Below are positions 18,637-27,111 of a DNA stretch of 64,000 nucleotides, in pieces (positions within the stretch are counted from its first letter, which is position 1; each line of letters opens with the position of its first letter). The translations under genes and the position numbers were made by a program. The notes under the pieces are model-generated. The model ran no database searches and was not told where the DNA came from. It saw nothing but the letters and a program-made list of their open reading frames with translations. Source of the stretch: Nocardioides panaciterrulae (GTDB lineage: Bacteria; Actinomycetota; Actinomycetes; Propionibacteriales; Nocardioidaceae); contig NZ_JACCBG010000001.1 in assembly GCF_013409645.1 (NCBI RefSeq), positions 2,106,001-2,170,000 on the forward strand, written 5' to 3'.

Positions 18637-19295
18637 GGCAGCACCTGTTTCCAGTGCCCCTCAGAGACGACTTCGACGGTGCCGTCGTTCACCTTGATCG
18701 CCGACTGGTCGTCGATGACATACGCCGGACCGCCGATCTCGCTGGCCCAACGGTCTGCCTCGTCCATGGTGTTGCCCGGGAAAGCGTCGAGGTGCGGGAA
18801 GATCGAGAAGTCGACGACGCCGAGAGTGCGGTCGTCCGGCGCGGACGGCCAATTGACGAAGTCGGCGCCGATCCGGGGCGTCATCACCATGCTGCCGGCG
18901 CTGACCCCCACCCAGACCTTGTCGGTCATCGCGGGCAGAAGATCGGCCAGTCCAGATTCCCGCATCCAGTGGCACAGGTACGTCGCATCGCCGCCGTCGA
19001 CCAGCAGCACGTCAGCCTCGTGGACCCATGGGACCCAGCGCTCCTTGCCGATCGTCGGCAGCGCCGAGAGCTCGAGGAGCCCCAGCGACTTCCACTCCAT
19101 TGAGGTCAAGCCACCCCACGGGGGCACGCCGTTCACGAATCCCCGCGCCGAGACCGGTCCGCACATCGGGTGGCCCCACTGCGCCGTGGGGATGCAGAGC
19201 GCGGTCGCGTCGGCCGTCGGCTTGCCTAACAAGTCGACCAGCGCGCGGAGGATGCTGGCGTTCGTGACGCCTCCGGACGTGAGCAGGAGCTTCAA
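18633..19295 (-). CDS. Peptidase E-like (S51 family) protein
   Basis: 220 residues starting at TTG 19295 (KLLLTSGGVTNASI), preceded by AGGAGG four bases upstream, which decides the start. The nucleophile serine lies in GVSAGSM, within the class-I amidotransferase-like fold of S51 peptidases; DVLLVDGGDATYL precedes it. Peptidase E cleaves Asp-X dipeptides; this homologue could be a peptidase or a related hydrolase. It ends convergent with the ComB-like gene. Confidence 0.85.
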   Translation of the reverse strand: MKLLLTSGGVTNASILRALVDLLGKPTADATALCIPTAQWGHPMCGPVSARGFVNGVPPWGGLTSMEWKSLGLLELSALPTIGKERWVPWVHEADVLLVDGGDATYLCHWMRESGLADLLPAMTDKVWVGVSAGSMVMTPRIGADFVNWPSAPDDRTLGVVDFSIFPHLDAFPGNTMDEADRWASEIGGPAYVIDDQSAIKVNDGTVEVVSEGHWKQVLP

Positions 19296-19547
19296 GATTC
19301 CTCCTGAGGGGAGTGCGACGATTGGAACGAGTCTCAGGCCCACCCTGGAGGCATCCGAGGCTGGGCTCCTTGTCTTGGCGCTCTTCTGTGCGCGGCATTC
19401 AACCTATCGACGAACGCCTGACTTCAAGTTCGACATCCCGCCAAGCATTCTTTCCAACCTTCGCAACCACGCGCTGTCATCGGAGGCAGGTCGCGAAGCG
19501 GGGCCAGGTCGCCCTGGGCGCGTTCGGAACCTACGTCGAGCAGGGCG
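19296..19547. other. Gene-free stretch of reduced GC bias
   Basis: About 250 bp between the S51 peptidase start and the end of the small membrane protein gene. I see no convincing coding frame. Base composition is less GC-rich than in flanking genes, with runs such as TTCTTTCCAACC. It presumably contains the peptidase promoter. Confidence 0.4.
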
Positions 19548-19889
19548 TCACTTCTCCCGCGGCTTCTTCCCGGATGGCGTCCGCCGTGCTGAGGTCGAGT
19601 CCCTGCGCGCCTTCTCAGACGCCGCTGTCGAACCGTCGCCTCGGATCACCCGCGTCTGGTCCTGACCATCGTCGAGGTCCGGGTAGCCCTTCGTGATGAG
19701 TCTGGCTGCGAGGTAGAACGCCACCATTGAAACCCCGAAGAGCCCAGCGCCCACCGCGAAGCGCCAACCGGTGTCGTCGAAGACGAAACCACTGCCGAGC
19801 AGCGCACATACGGCGAACAGGACTCGTCGGCCGATGGGTAACTCCAGCGGATGCGCTGTTCCGCGGTGCCTGCCTGGCGCATCATCCAC
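19548..19889 (-). CDS. Small hypothetical membrane protein
   Basis: 113 residues, GTG start at 19889. Two hydrophobic segments are visible: RRVLFAVCALLGSGFVF (about 21-37) and FAVGAGLFGVSMVAFYLAA (about 44-62). A charged, Ser/Thr/Lys-rich tail ends KKPREK. No family recognised. The alternation of a hydrophobic hairpin and a basic cytoplasmic tail supports a real gene, but the evidence is modest. Confidence 0.5.
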   Translation of the reverse strand: MDDAPGRHRGTAHPLELPIGRRVLFAVCALLGSGFVFDDTGWRFAVGAGLFGVSMVAFYLAARLITKGYPDLDDGQDQTRVIRGDGSTAASEKARRDSTSARRTPSGKKPREK

Positions 19890-19952
19890 CGGCGAAGTCT
19901 AGGCAAGAAGCACCCCGGGCGTTCTACGCCACACGGGCTGTCATATCGCCGA

Positions 19953-19973
19953 TAACTGACATTATGTCAGTTA
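19953..19973. promoter_or_regulatory. 21-bp perfect palindrome, candidate operator
   Basis: Arms TAACTGACAT and ATGTCAGTTA are exact reverse complements around a single T. It lies in the 219-bp gap between the small membrane protein gene (start 19889, minus) and the acetyltransferase gene (20109, plus). The symmetry and AT-rich composition resemble operators of TetR- or MarR-type dimers. No regulator gene is adjacent. Function is inferred. Confidence 0.6.
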
Positions 19974-20108
19974 GGACTCTGATGGCCCCGTCGAACGTCA
20001 GGTGGCCGCTGCCCTGTGCAAACCGGTCGGCCTCTCCCCTCGCGCCGCCGTGCGCGGGCGACTTCGATGATCGCGCTCCCGCAACGGCTGCACTCGTAGG
20101 CTGTGCTG

Positions 20109-20573
20109 GTGCCAGAGACCGTCGTCTGTCGTCCTGTCGATCCGCGGTCCGCCGCGGTCGCCGAGCTGGCAAGCCTGTTCGAGCTGTACCGGATCCACTA
20201 CGGCCAATCGCCGGCTCCGGCCGCGACACGGGCGTGGGTGGGCGAGATGGCTGGATCCGGCGAGCTCGAGTTCTACGGCGCCTACCACGGCCCGCGGAGG
20301 GTCGGATTCGCGGCCATTCACCAAGTCCCGGCCTCTCTCAGGCTGGGTCGGTTCTGGCAGCTACGCGACCTGTTCGCCGACCCCGCGGTGCGTCGCCAGG
20401 GCATCGCCCGTCGACTGGTCGAAACCATCCGAAAGGCCGCCAGCGACGCCGGTGCGCTGCGGCTGTCTCTGCAAACCGAACCGGACAATGCCGCGGCCCT
20501 CGCGCTGTACCGCCAGTGCGGTTTCACGATCAACGCCGACCTCGCGACGCTGAGCCTCAACCTCGCCAGATAG
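20109..20573 (+). CDS. GNAT-family N-acetyltransferase
   Basis: 154 residues. Motif A is DLFADPAVRRQGIARRLVET, with the R-R-Q-G-I-A acetyl-CoA loop, followed by LSLQTEPDNAAALALYRQ and CGF, typical of GNAT enzymes. GTG at 20109 is preferred over GTG at 20103 because AGG lies eight bases upstream. Substrate unknown; antibiotic acetylation is possible given its neighbours. Convergent with the APH-like gene (20616). Confidence 0.88.
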   Translation: MPETVVCRPVDPRSAAVAELASLFELYRIHYGQSPAPAATRAWVGEMAGSGELEFYGAYHGPRRVGFAAIHQVPASLRLGRFWQLRDLFADPAVRRQGIARRLVETIRKAASDAGALRLSLQTEPDNAAALALYRQCGFTINADLATLSLNLAR

Positions 20574-20615
20574 CGATCGACACGCGGAGCGTGACCAGTG
20601 CGGGCTCGCCGGCCC

Positions 20616-21578
20616 TCACCGGAGCCGGATGTCCACCTCAGCTGCGATCGTCTCGACCATCGAGGTGAGGCGCTCGATTCGGGCGGGCATGGTGCGCCGA
20701 TAATTGGCGATGGTGAGCAGACCTGGGCCCACAAAGGCCCAGGCCCGTGCACGCGTCCAGGTTTCATCGTCGGCCCCGGATGCGACGCGGAGCACCTCGC
20801 GAGCAGGGGCGTCGAAGATGCTCCACGCGTAGAGCAGGTCTACGGACCGGTCGCCGACGCCCACGCCGCCGAAGTCGATGACTCCGGCCAGTCGCCCGTC
20901 GTGCTGAGCCAGGAGGTTCTCCTCGGACAGGTCGGTGTGCACCCAGCAGGCGGCTTCGGTGGCCGCGGGGACGTCGCGCAGGCGCTGCCATGCCTCCCGA
21001 ACACTGGCCGGGTCGAACAGGTCCGCCAGTTCTGCGGCCGCGCGATCTGCCCATCGGTCGATCGTCTCGGTGACCGGCTCACCGCAGCGGTAACCCCAGT
21101 GCTCAGGCTCGGCCGGAACGTCGGCGGTGTCGACAGCGTGGAGGCTCTGGAGGAAAGTGCCCAAGGACTCTGCGAGAAGAGCCTGCTGCGAGCCGTCCAG
21201 TGCGAGCGGAAGGTCGCCCGGCACCCAGGACACGACCGCCCACGGCCGAGCGAAGGCCCTGCTGGGCTGACCAACAGCGACGACAGCTGGGACTGCAACC
21301 GGCAGATTGGGCGCAAGACGGGGCAGCCAGCGCACTTCATTCGCCAGGTCCGCGACGTAGTCGTCCGATCGGGGCAGACGGATAGCCAGGGTTTCTCCGA
21401 GGCGGAACACCCAGTTGCTGCTGCCGGACGCGCTGCTCATCCAGACGGGCATATCGGCCAGATGCGGAGCTTGCTCGCGAAGCAGCTGGGTCACGACCTG
21501 GGAGTCCGGGACGACGTCGGCCGGCACAGAGGAAAGGGGACCCACCCGCACATGATCGTCGACTCGCGCCGGTGACAC
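20616..21578 (-). CDS. Aminoglycoside phosphotransferase (APH) family protein
   Basis: 320 residues, GTG start. The kinase fold is shown by the catalytic loop CWVHTDLSEENLL (Asp as base) and the metal motif GVIDFGGVGVGD. The N-lobe has LAIRLPRSDDYVADLANEVR. Members phosphorylate aminoglycosides, macrolides or cellular metabolites. The similar protein at 24535-25494 shares this architecture, so two such kinases lie within 5 kb. Target unknown. Confidence 0.9.
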   Translation of the reverse strand: MSPARVDDHVRVGPLSSVPADVVPDSQVVTQLLREQAPHLADMPVWMSSASGSSNWVFRLGETLAIRLPRSDDYVADLANEVRWLPRLAPNLPVAVPAVVAVGQPSRAFARPWAVVSWVPGDLPLALDGSQQALLAESLGTFLQSLHAVDTADVPAEPEHWGYRCGEPVTETIDRWADRAAAELADLFDPASVREAWQRLRDVPAATEAACWVHTDLSEENLLAQHDGRLAGVIDFGGVGVGDRSVDLLYAWSIFDAPAREVLRVASGADDETWTRARAWAFVGPGLLTIANYRRTMPARIERLTSMVETIAAEVDIRLR

Positions 21579-21597
21579 GACTCGATTTCGATGCTCG

Positions 21598-21623
21598 CGA
21601 TCTGCCGCGTTGAACGCGGATCG
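21598..21623 (-). terminator. Stem-loop between methyltransferase and APH-like genes
   Basis: An inverted repeat with inner stem CCGCGT/ACGCGG around TGA, extended by CGAT/ATCG arms with a small bulge. It lies just before the APH-like start at 21578, downstream of the methyltransferase on the minus strand. There is no U-tract, so it may be a weak terminator or a leader structure. Confidence 0.35.
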
Positions 21624-21689
21624 AGCAGCTCGATACGTCAGAACTTGGTACGCAGGCTGTTCCCTAGTCCGCGTATGGCATCAGATGGG

Positions 21690-22490
21690 TCACCTCCGAT
21701 GGCCTGAGTCACTGCCCCGTCTGGGGCGAAGCTTGAAGATCAAGATGCCGAGATACTTGTTCATCCACTCCTGCTTGTGCGGGTAGCGCCGCCGGGCCTC
21801 CTCGGACAACTCCGGCTCGACGGCAGTCTCGATCCACAGACCTGCCGCGCTGAACACGTTCATCAGGCCAGAGATCGTGTACGTGCGCTTGGTCAGGGCG
21901 ACCTGCTCGTTCCAGCCGGTGCGGTACGTGTACGAGGACTTTGAGAAGTACTCCTCCCCCAGCGACGTGCCGTTCTGCTCGGCCCGTTCGACCGCGTACC
22001 GGATGGGCTGCGTCCTCGTCAGCAGGATGAAGCCATCCTCAGTCAGCATCGCCCGCGCTGACTGCAAGGTCTGGACCGGGTCCTTCGCGTAGCCGAACGA
22101 CTGCAGGAACAGGATCCGATCGAAGGTGCGTCCAGCAAGGCTTGGCATCGAATCGAGCTCGTTCAGGTCGCCCTGGATGAGCTCCAGGCCAGTCGGCTGC
22201 GCACTGAGGAAGTTGCCGCTGGCATCCACACCGACGGCGGAGGCCGCACCCGCTCCGAGCAGTTCGGCTAGCTTGCCTCCGTTCCCGCATCCAAGATCAA
22301 GCAATGACAGCCCGGTGACATCGCCCAGAAGGTCCCGCTGCGCGGGCCACTCGACGAGCCGATCCAGCGAGTCCTCCCTACTCCGCGCACGCTCGTAGTC
22401 TGGCGCGAGCTCCGACCACGCTTGGCTCGAATCCGCCGGGCCACCCGCGCGTGAGCTCGTCGCCTTCGCCGAGTCGTCAGCCACCGCCAC
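21690..22490 (-). CDS. Class I SAM-dependent methyltransferase
   Basis: 266 residues from GTG at 22490 (GTG at 22484 also possible). SAM motif I LSLLDLGCGNGGKLAELLGA is textbook, followed by VGVDASGNFL, LIQGDLNEL and FDRILFLQSFGY. The C-terminal part is rich in aromatic residues and differs from the first methyltransferase (16263), so they are not recent duplicates. It starts 21 bp from the divergent VOC gene. Substrate unknown. Confidence 0.9.
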   Translation of the reverse strand: MAVADDSAKATSSRAGGPADSSQAWSELAPDYERARSREDSLDRLVEWPAQRDLLGDVTGLSLLDLGCGNGGKLAELLGAGAASAVGVDASGNFLSAQPTGLELIQGDLNELDSMPSLAGRTFDRILFLQSFGYAKDPVQTLQSARAMLTEDGFILLTRTQPIRYAVERAEQNGTSLGEEYFSKSSYTYRTGWNEQVALTKRTYTISGLMNVFSAAGLWIETAVEPELSEEARRRYPHKQEWMNKYLGILIFKLRPRRGSDSGHRR

Positions 22491-22511
22491 GGGATGGAAG
22501 ATAACTGGAGA

Positions 22512-23228
22512 ATGGCGGTCATGGTGTGTGAGTTGATCGCCCTGACCTTCAGCTCGCCCGATCCGGAGCGTCTCGCCGGGTTCTGGGGTGGTCTGCTGGG
22601 CCAAGACGTCACGATCGACCGGGGCGCTCCGTCCTTGGCGGCACCACCCGAGGTGGGGTTCGGTCTGCGATTCGTGGTCGGTGCCGGTGAGAAGTGGGGT
22701 GCCAACCAGATGCACCCCGACCTGAAACCGACGTCCGTCCACGAGCAGGCTTCAGCGGTGCAGCGAGCGCTGGAGTCGGGCGCACGGCACTTGGACGTCG
22801 GCCAGGGACCGGACGCCGAGCACGTCGTCCTCGCCGATCCCGACGGTAACGAGCTGTGCATCCTCGAGCCTGGAGGGAGCTTCCTCGCTGGCTGCCCGTT
22901 CTTCAGCTCGTTGGCCGGCGACGGTGTCGCAGAGGTCGGCTACTTCTGGCGCGATGCCCTTGCCTGGAACCTGGTTTGGGACCAAGACGGCGAGACCGCC
23001 GTTCAGGCGCCCACCGGGGGCCCCAAGATCACCTGGGGTGGCGAACCGGTAGCGCCCAAGCTGGGCAGGAATCGACTCCATCTCGATCTCACGCCATCCG
23101 CCCCCGCGACCATCGATGCCGAAGTCGAGCGCCTGTCGGCGCTCGGGGCAACTCGCGTCGACGCGGGCTGCGCGGACGGCGTAGGCATGGCTGACCCCGG
23201 GGGCAACGAGTTCTGCGTGGTGGGGTGA
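22512..23228 (+). CDS. VOC family protein with two glyoxalase-like domains
   Basis: 238 residues from ATG at 22512; ATG at 22521 is an alternative, and spacing to GGAG slightly favours it. Two vicinal-oxygen-chelate modules are visible: LIALTFSSPDPERLAGFW to VLADPDGNELCIL (about 5-120) and a second ending VGMADPGGNEFCVV. The paired DPxGNExC ends are characteristic of CFP32-like two-domain glyoxalases. Role unknown; possibly binding or detoxifying a small molecule. Confidence 0.88.
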   Translation: MAVMVCELIALTFSSPDPERLAGFWGGLLGQDVTIDRGAPSLAAPPEVGFGLRFVVGAGEKWGANQMHPDLKPTSVHEQASAVQRALESGARHLDVGQGPDAEHVVLADPDGNELCILEPGGSFLAGCPFFSSLAGDGVAEVGYFWRDALAWNLVWDQDGETAVQAPTGGPKITWGGEPVAPKLGRNRLHLDLTPSAPATIDAEVERLSALGATRVDAGCADGVGMADPGGNEFCVVG

Positions 23229-23244
23229 GGATCCCGCGACCGGC

Positions 23245-24489
23245 CTAAGCCAGGACCCGCCCCGATTGCCCATCCGTGTCGCGGACGGCCCGCTCCCCCA
23301 GCGGAAGCACCGCGGCCACCACGAGCGTGGCGGCACCGAACCAGAACGGCGCCTGCAGCCCGATCCTCCCGGCGATCAGTCCGCCGGCGACCGATCCGAG
23401 AACAAGACCGAGCAGGTTGAAGGTCCGCATCGCCCCGCCGACACGACCGAGCAACTCGTTGGGAATGAGTCGTTGACGCCAAGAAGCGAAGCAGATCGAC
23501 CACACTGTCGTGTGCAGGAAGTACACGGCGAGCATCGCAGTCACCAGCACCGCAGAGGTGCTGATCGCGAGCACGGCGAAGGCTGCCGCACCCAAGACCA
23601 GCATCACGCGCATGGCCGTTGCGCTGCCCAGACGTGCATCGAGGCGCTCGGCCACGACGCTGCCGATCAGACTGCCCAGCGCCGAGATCGTGAGGGCGAT
23701 CCCGTACTCCGTCGCCGTCAGGCCCACGGTCTTGGTGGCGAAGAGCACGAGGACCGAGAAGGGTGCCATGTAGGCCAACGTCGAGAGAAAGCCGCTGGCT
23801 GCGAGCGAGAGCAGGGTCGGGTTGCCGAACAGGTAGCGCAGCCCCTCCCCGAGGTCGTGCCGCAGCGTTGTGGCCGTGGTCGCCCGCTCACGATCGGGTT
23901 GGAAGCGTCCGCGAAGCCAGGAGAAGAGCAGTGCCGCGACGACGAAGCTGGTGGCATCCGCGGCGATGGGGACTGCGACCGCAACGCCGAACAGCAGTCC
24001 GCCGAGCGGCGGCCCCGCGATCTCATCGAACAGCGTCTGCGCGGTCGCCAGGCGACCATTGGCCCTGGCCAGCTCCTCAGGCCGAACGATCGACGGCAAG
24101 ACGGTGAAGGCCGAGGTGTCGGCCAGGGTCTCGAGCAGCCCGAGCGCCCCGTAGACCGCGTAGAGCATCCAGATCGACGAGGAGTCCGAGACGACACTCG
24201 CCACGAGGGCGAACAGCATCAGCCCCCGGGCAGCGTTGACCACGACCATGAGGCGGCGCCGGTCGACTCGATCCGCGATCACGCCGCTGAAGCTCGACAT
24301 CACCAAGCGCGGCAGTGAGTAGGCGAAGGAGAGGCCGGCAACCAACTCAGGGCTGGACGTCAGCGTGGCCGCGAGGAGCGGGATGGCGATGAAGCTGATG
24401 CCGTCGCCCAGGTTCGAGACCGCGCTACCGGCAAGGAGCTTGCGGTACTCGGCGCCTCCGACGCTCGCCGGGCTCGTGGACACAGACAT
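23245..24489 (-). CDS. MFS transporter (probable drug exporter)
   Basis: 414 residues with about 12 hydrophobic segments. The N-terminus LLAGSAVSNLGDGISFIAIP and the loop FSGVIADRVDRRRLMVVVNA between helices 2 and 3 match the Enterobactin/MefA-like branch of MFS exporters. It would export a small molecule by proton antiport. It lies between the two-domain VOC gene and the second APH-like kinase, consistent with a resistance role, which is inferred. Confidence 0.93.
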   Translation of the reverse strand: MSVSTSPASVGGAEYRKLLAGSAVSNLGDGISFIAIPLLAATLTSSPELVAGLSFAYSLPRLVMSSFSGVIADRVDRRRLMVVVNAARGLMLFALVASVVSDSSSIWMLYAVYGALGLLETLADTSAFTVLPSIVRPEELARANGRLATAQTLFDEIAGPPLGGLLFGVAVAVPIAADATSFVVAALLFSWLRGRFQPDRERATTATTLRHDLGEGLRYLFGNPTLLSLAASGFLSTLAYMAPFSVLVLFATKTVGLTATEYGIALTISALGSLIGSVVAERLDARLGSATAMRVMLVLGAAAFAVLAISTSAVLVTAMLAVYFLHTTVWSICFASWRQRLIPNELLGRVGGAMRTFNLLGLVLGSVAGGLIAGRIGLQAPFWFGAATLVVAAVLPLGERAVRDTDGQSGRVLA

Positions 24490-24534
24490 GAATGCTCCCG
24501 GGCTACATCGACGTCGGCGGACGGTACCAAGGGG

Positions 24535-25494
24535 TCAGAGCTGATCGCCGCTCGCCTCTCTACCGCGGTAGCCGTTCGGCTCCCCCACGGCCGGACGGGT
24601 CAGGAACTCCGCTGACACGGCCCTGATGGTGCGCTGCGCCAGATCCCGGTAGAGCGGGAAGGTGTCCCAGTAATATTCCAGTCCGCCGAGAGCCGGCGCG
24701 AGCGCCCAGCCGCGTCCGCGACGCCACTCGTCGTCGTCGCAGCCGAGCGCGTGGCGGTAGGTCTCCCGGGCGTCGGCGTCGAACAATGTCCACGCCGGCG
24801 TGAGGTCCGGGGCCGGGTCGCCGACCCCGAGCGCGCCGAAGTCGATCACGGCGGTGAGCCTCCGCTCGGCGCACAGCAGGTTGCCGCTCAGGAGGTCGCC
24901 GTGCATCCAGCAGCCTGGACCGTCGTACGGCGTGGCGGCGAGCGCGTCCGACCAGATGTCGCGCATCAGATCCTGATCCACACGGTCGTCGAGGATCCGG
25001 AGGGACTCCTGGACGTAGCCATCGAGCCCGGCGAGCGGCGTGCCGCGGGTGGTGCCGGTCTTGCGTGGCCCGGCGCTCGGGTCGATGGCGCGCAGCGCAC
25101 GCACGAAGCCCGCGAGGTCCGCGGCGGCGCGCTCGAGGTCGAGGTTGTCCGGTTGGGGGTTCTCCCCCGGCAGCCAGGGCGCGACGGACCAGCGGAACGG
25201 GTAGTCCGCGCCTGGCTCCCCCACTGCGAGCGGCGCCGGGACCGACAGCGGGAGCTGCGGGGCGAGGTAGGGCAGCCAGCGCCGGTCGCTGTCCGCTTGG
25301 TGACTGGCGGCCCCGATGCGCGGCATCCGGGCGATTAGCTCCTCCCCCAGTCGGAACAGCGCGTGGTCGCTCCCGCCGATCGGCACGGGCACGATCGGCA
25401 GGTCCGCCCAGCGCGGGAACTGCTGGGACAGGAGCGATCGGACCTGGCCGGCGGTGGCCACCACCTCGTCCGCGTGCATCCGTGCCTGCGTCAT
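24535..25494 (-). CDS. Aminoglycoside phosphotransferase (APH) family protein
   Basis: 319 residues. Catalytic loop CWMHGDLLSGNLL and metal motif AVIDFGALGVGDPAPDL define the APH kinase fold. The N-lobe RLGEELIARMPRIG with a later DSDRRWLPYLAP matches the paralogue at 20616-21578. Located 45 bp upstream of the MFS gene on the same strand, so the two may be co-transcribed. Substrate not inferable. Confidence 0.91.
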   Translation of the reverse strand: MTQARMHADEVVATAGQVRSLLSQQFPRWADLPIVPVPIGGSDHALFRLGEELIARMPRIGAASHQADSDRRWLPYLAPQLPLSVPAPLAVGEPGADYPFRWSVAPWLPGENPQPDNLDLERAAADLAGFVRALRAIDPSAGPRKTGTTRGTPLAGLDGYVQESLRILDDRVDQDLMRDIWSDALAATPYDGPGCWMHGDLLSGNLLCAERRLTAVIDFGALGVGDPAPDLTPAWTLFDADARETYRHALGCDDDEWRRGRGWALAPALGGLEYYWDTFPLYRDLAQRTIRAVSAEFLTRPAVGEPNGYRGREASGDQL

Positions 25495-25569
25495 CGGGTG
25501 GACCCTAGGCGGCGGTTGCGGACGTGCGCGAAGGATTTTCGCCTACCCCGGTGGGCGCGGCTGGGCTGA

Positions 25570-26991
25570 TCAGGCGACGCAGGTGGGGAAGGTGGGGTCG
25601 AGTTCGAGGACCTGGGGCAGGTGGGTGCCGTGGTGGTCGACGATGCGCCAGCGGCCGTGGGGTGTCTTCCACAGCTTGGTGGTGGAGTCGATGATCCAGA
25701 CCTGGTAGGGCAGGTGGGTCTTGGCTCGGTGGTGGCCGCGGGTGAGGGGTTGGGCGTTGGTGTCGCGGGTCTGGCCGGGTGGTCCGTCGGGGTCGTAGGG
25801 CACCGGGTGGTCGATGTCGACGGCTTGGCGGCCGGTGCCGGTGAGCGTGGTCGAGCCGGGGAAGGTGTCGGCGGGGTTCCGCAGCCGGGTCCGGGTCCGC
25901 ATGGCGGTGGGGTGTTCGTAGCCGTCCACGGCCCGCTGGGTGGCGAGGTCGAGCACCGGGGTCAGGGTCACGTTGGTGTGGCCCAGCAGGGTGGCCAGGT
26001 GGGCCAGCAGCCGGGGGCCGAGGTCCTCGATGCGGGCCACGCCTGGGACCCGGCCGGTCAGGGCGTCCTGGTGGAGGTGGCAGAACAGCTGGGCGGTGGG
26101 CCGCAGCCTGGTCAGGTCCAGGGAGCCGAGCAGCTCCAGGGCCCGCTCGGACAGCGCGACCGCGCGGGAGGGCTCCTCCTCCACCTCCGCGGGGGCCGTC
26201 TGGCCTTGGGTGGAGTCCAAGATGAGCTCGAGGGCCTCGACGGGCCGGGCCAGCCATCCGAACGCGAGGGCCCGCAGCTCGTCGCGGCCCAGGTCGCGCG
26301 GGGTCTGGGGGCGCAGGTCCTCGCGCTGGTCGAGGATGTCGGCGAGCTGGTCGATGATCGCGTCGAGCCAGGTGGCGTCGCCGGCGTCGAGGCGGGCGTA
26401 GACGGTGCGCAGCCCGTGGGTGTCGGTGCGGGAGAGGCCCACGAAGCGGCGGCGCAGCTCGGCCTCGACCTTCTCGGCGTAGGCCTCGGGGTCGGCCTCG
26501 ATCACCTTCGCCTCGGCCAGCGCGAGCAGTCTCCCGGTCGGCAGGGTGTTGAGCACCGGGGCGACCGCGGTGTCGACCAGGCCGACCGCCTGGGCCGACA
26601 GCTCGCGGGTCAGCTTGGCGACCTTGCGGACCACCCAGGTATCACAGCCCAGCTCCTGGGCCGCGGCCCAGGTCTGTGGGAGCCGGTGGGCCAGGTCGAG
26701 GGCGTCGGCGACCAGCGCGCGGGCCCCGGTGGTGTGGGTGTCGAACGCGATGCCGAGCTCGGCCAGGCTGAGCTGTCGCAGCCGCGGCGTACCCTCGCCA
26801 CCGACCCGGACCAGCCGGTCCCCGCCGGGGACCTCGCGGTGCCCGGGATCGTCCTTCGGGTCCGTGGCATGCAGCACCGCCCACTGCGAGGCCAGGAGCA
26901 GCTCGGTGAGCCCACTGCGACGGCGTTCGACCACGCACTGCTCGGCCCGGGCCAGCAGGGCCTGGGGGTCGAGGTCGTCGATCGGAGCCAT
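25570..26991 (-). CDS. DUF222 domain protein with HNH-type C-terminus
   Basis: 473 residues, a usual full length. The N-terminal two thirds is DUF222 (LRQLSLAELGIAFDTHTTGA, ELRRRFVGLSRTDTHGLRTV). The C-terminus has an HNH-like arrangement VDIDHPVPYDPDG ... PLTRGHHRAKTH, with the DH and HH pairs expected of the nuclease. These proteins occur in many copies in Nocardioides and mycobacteria, suggesting spread, but mobility is unproven. Gene intact; flanking repeats were not seen. Confidence 0.9.
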   Translation of the reverse strand: MAPIDDLDPQALLARAEQCVVERRRSGLTELLLASQWAVLHATDPKDDPGHREVPGGDRLVRVGGEGTPRLRQLSLAELGIAFDTHTTGARALVADALDLAHRLPQTWAAAQELGCDTWVVRKVAKLTRELSAQAVGLVDTAVAPVLNTLPTGRLLALAEAKVIEADPEAYAEKVEAELRRRFVGLSRTDTHGLRTVYARLDAGDATWLDAIIDQLADILDQREDLRPQTPRDLGRDELRALAFGWLARPVEALELILDSTQGQTAPAEVEEEPSRAVALSERALELLGSLDLTRLRPTAQLFCHLHQDALTGRVPGVARIEDLGPRLLAHLATLLGHTNVTLTPVLDLATQRAVDGYEHPTAMRTRTRLRNPADTFPGSTTLTGTGRQAVDIDHPVPYDPDGPPGQTRDTNAQPLTRGHHRAKTHLPYQVWIIDSTTKLWKTPHGRWRIVDHHGTHLPQVLELDPTFPTCVA

Positions 26992-27111
26992 ACCACAGGA
27001 TAGGCACCAAGGACGCTATTCGTCAAGATCTTCGAATAATCCACAGGACACGGAGGGCAAGCGAAAGGGTGTTCGGCCAAGCGCTCGTCCGGGCGGTGGT
27101 GTCCCCACGCG

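Noticed and set aside
19924..20229. Minus-strand open frame across the 19953 palindrome
   Set aside because: No family motifs, poor composition, and it overlaps the well-supported GNAT gene.
25570..26991. DUF222/HNH protein as an intron, IS or homing element
   Set aside because: The gene is intact but no terminal repeats, target duplication or intron structure is visible; the family is common as a stand-alone gene.
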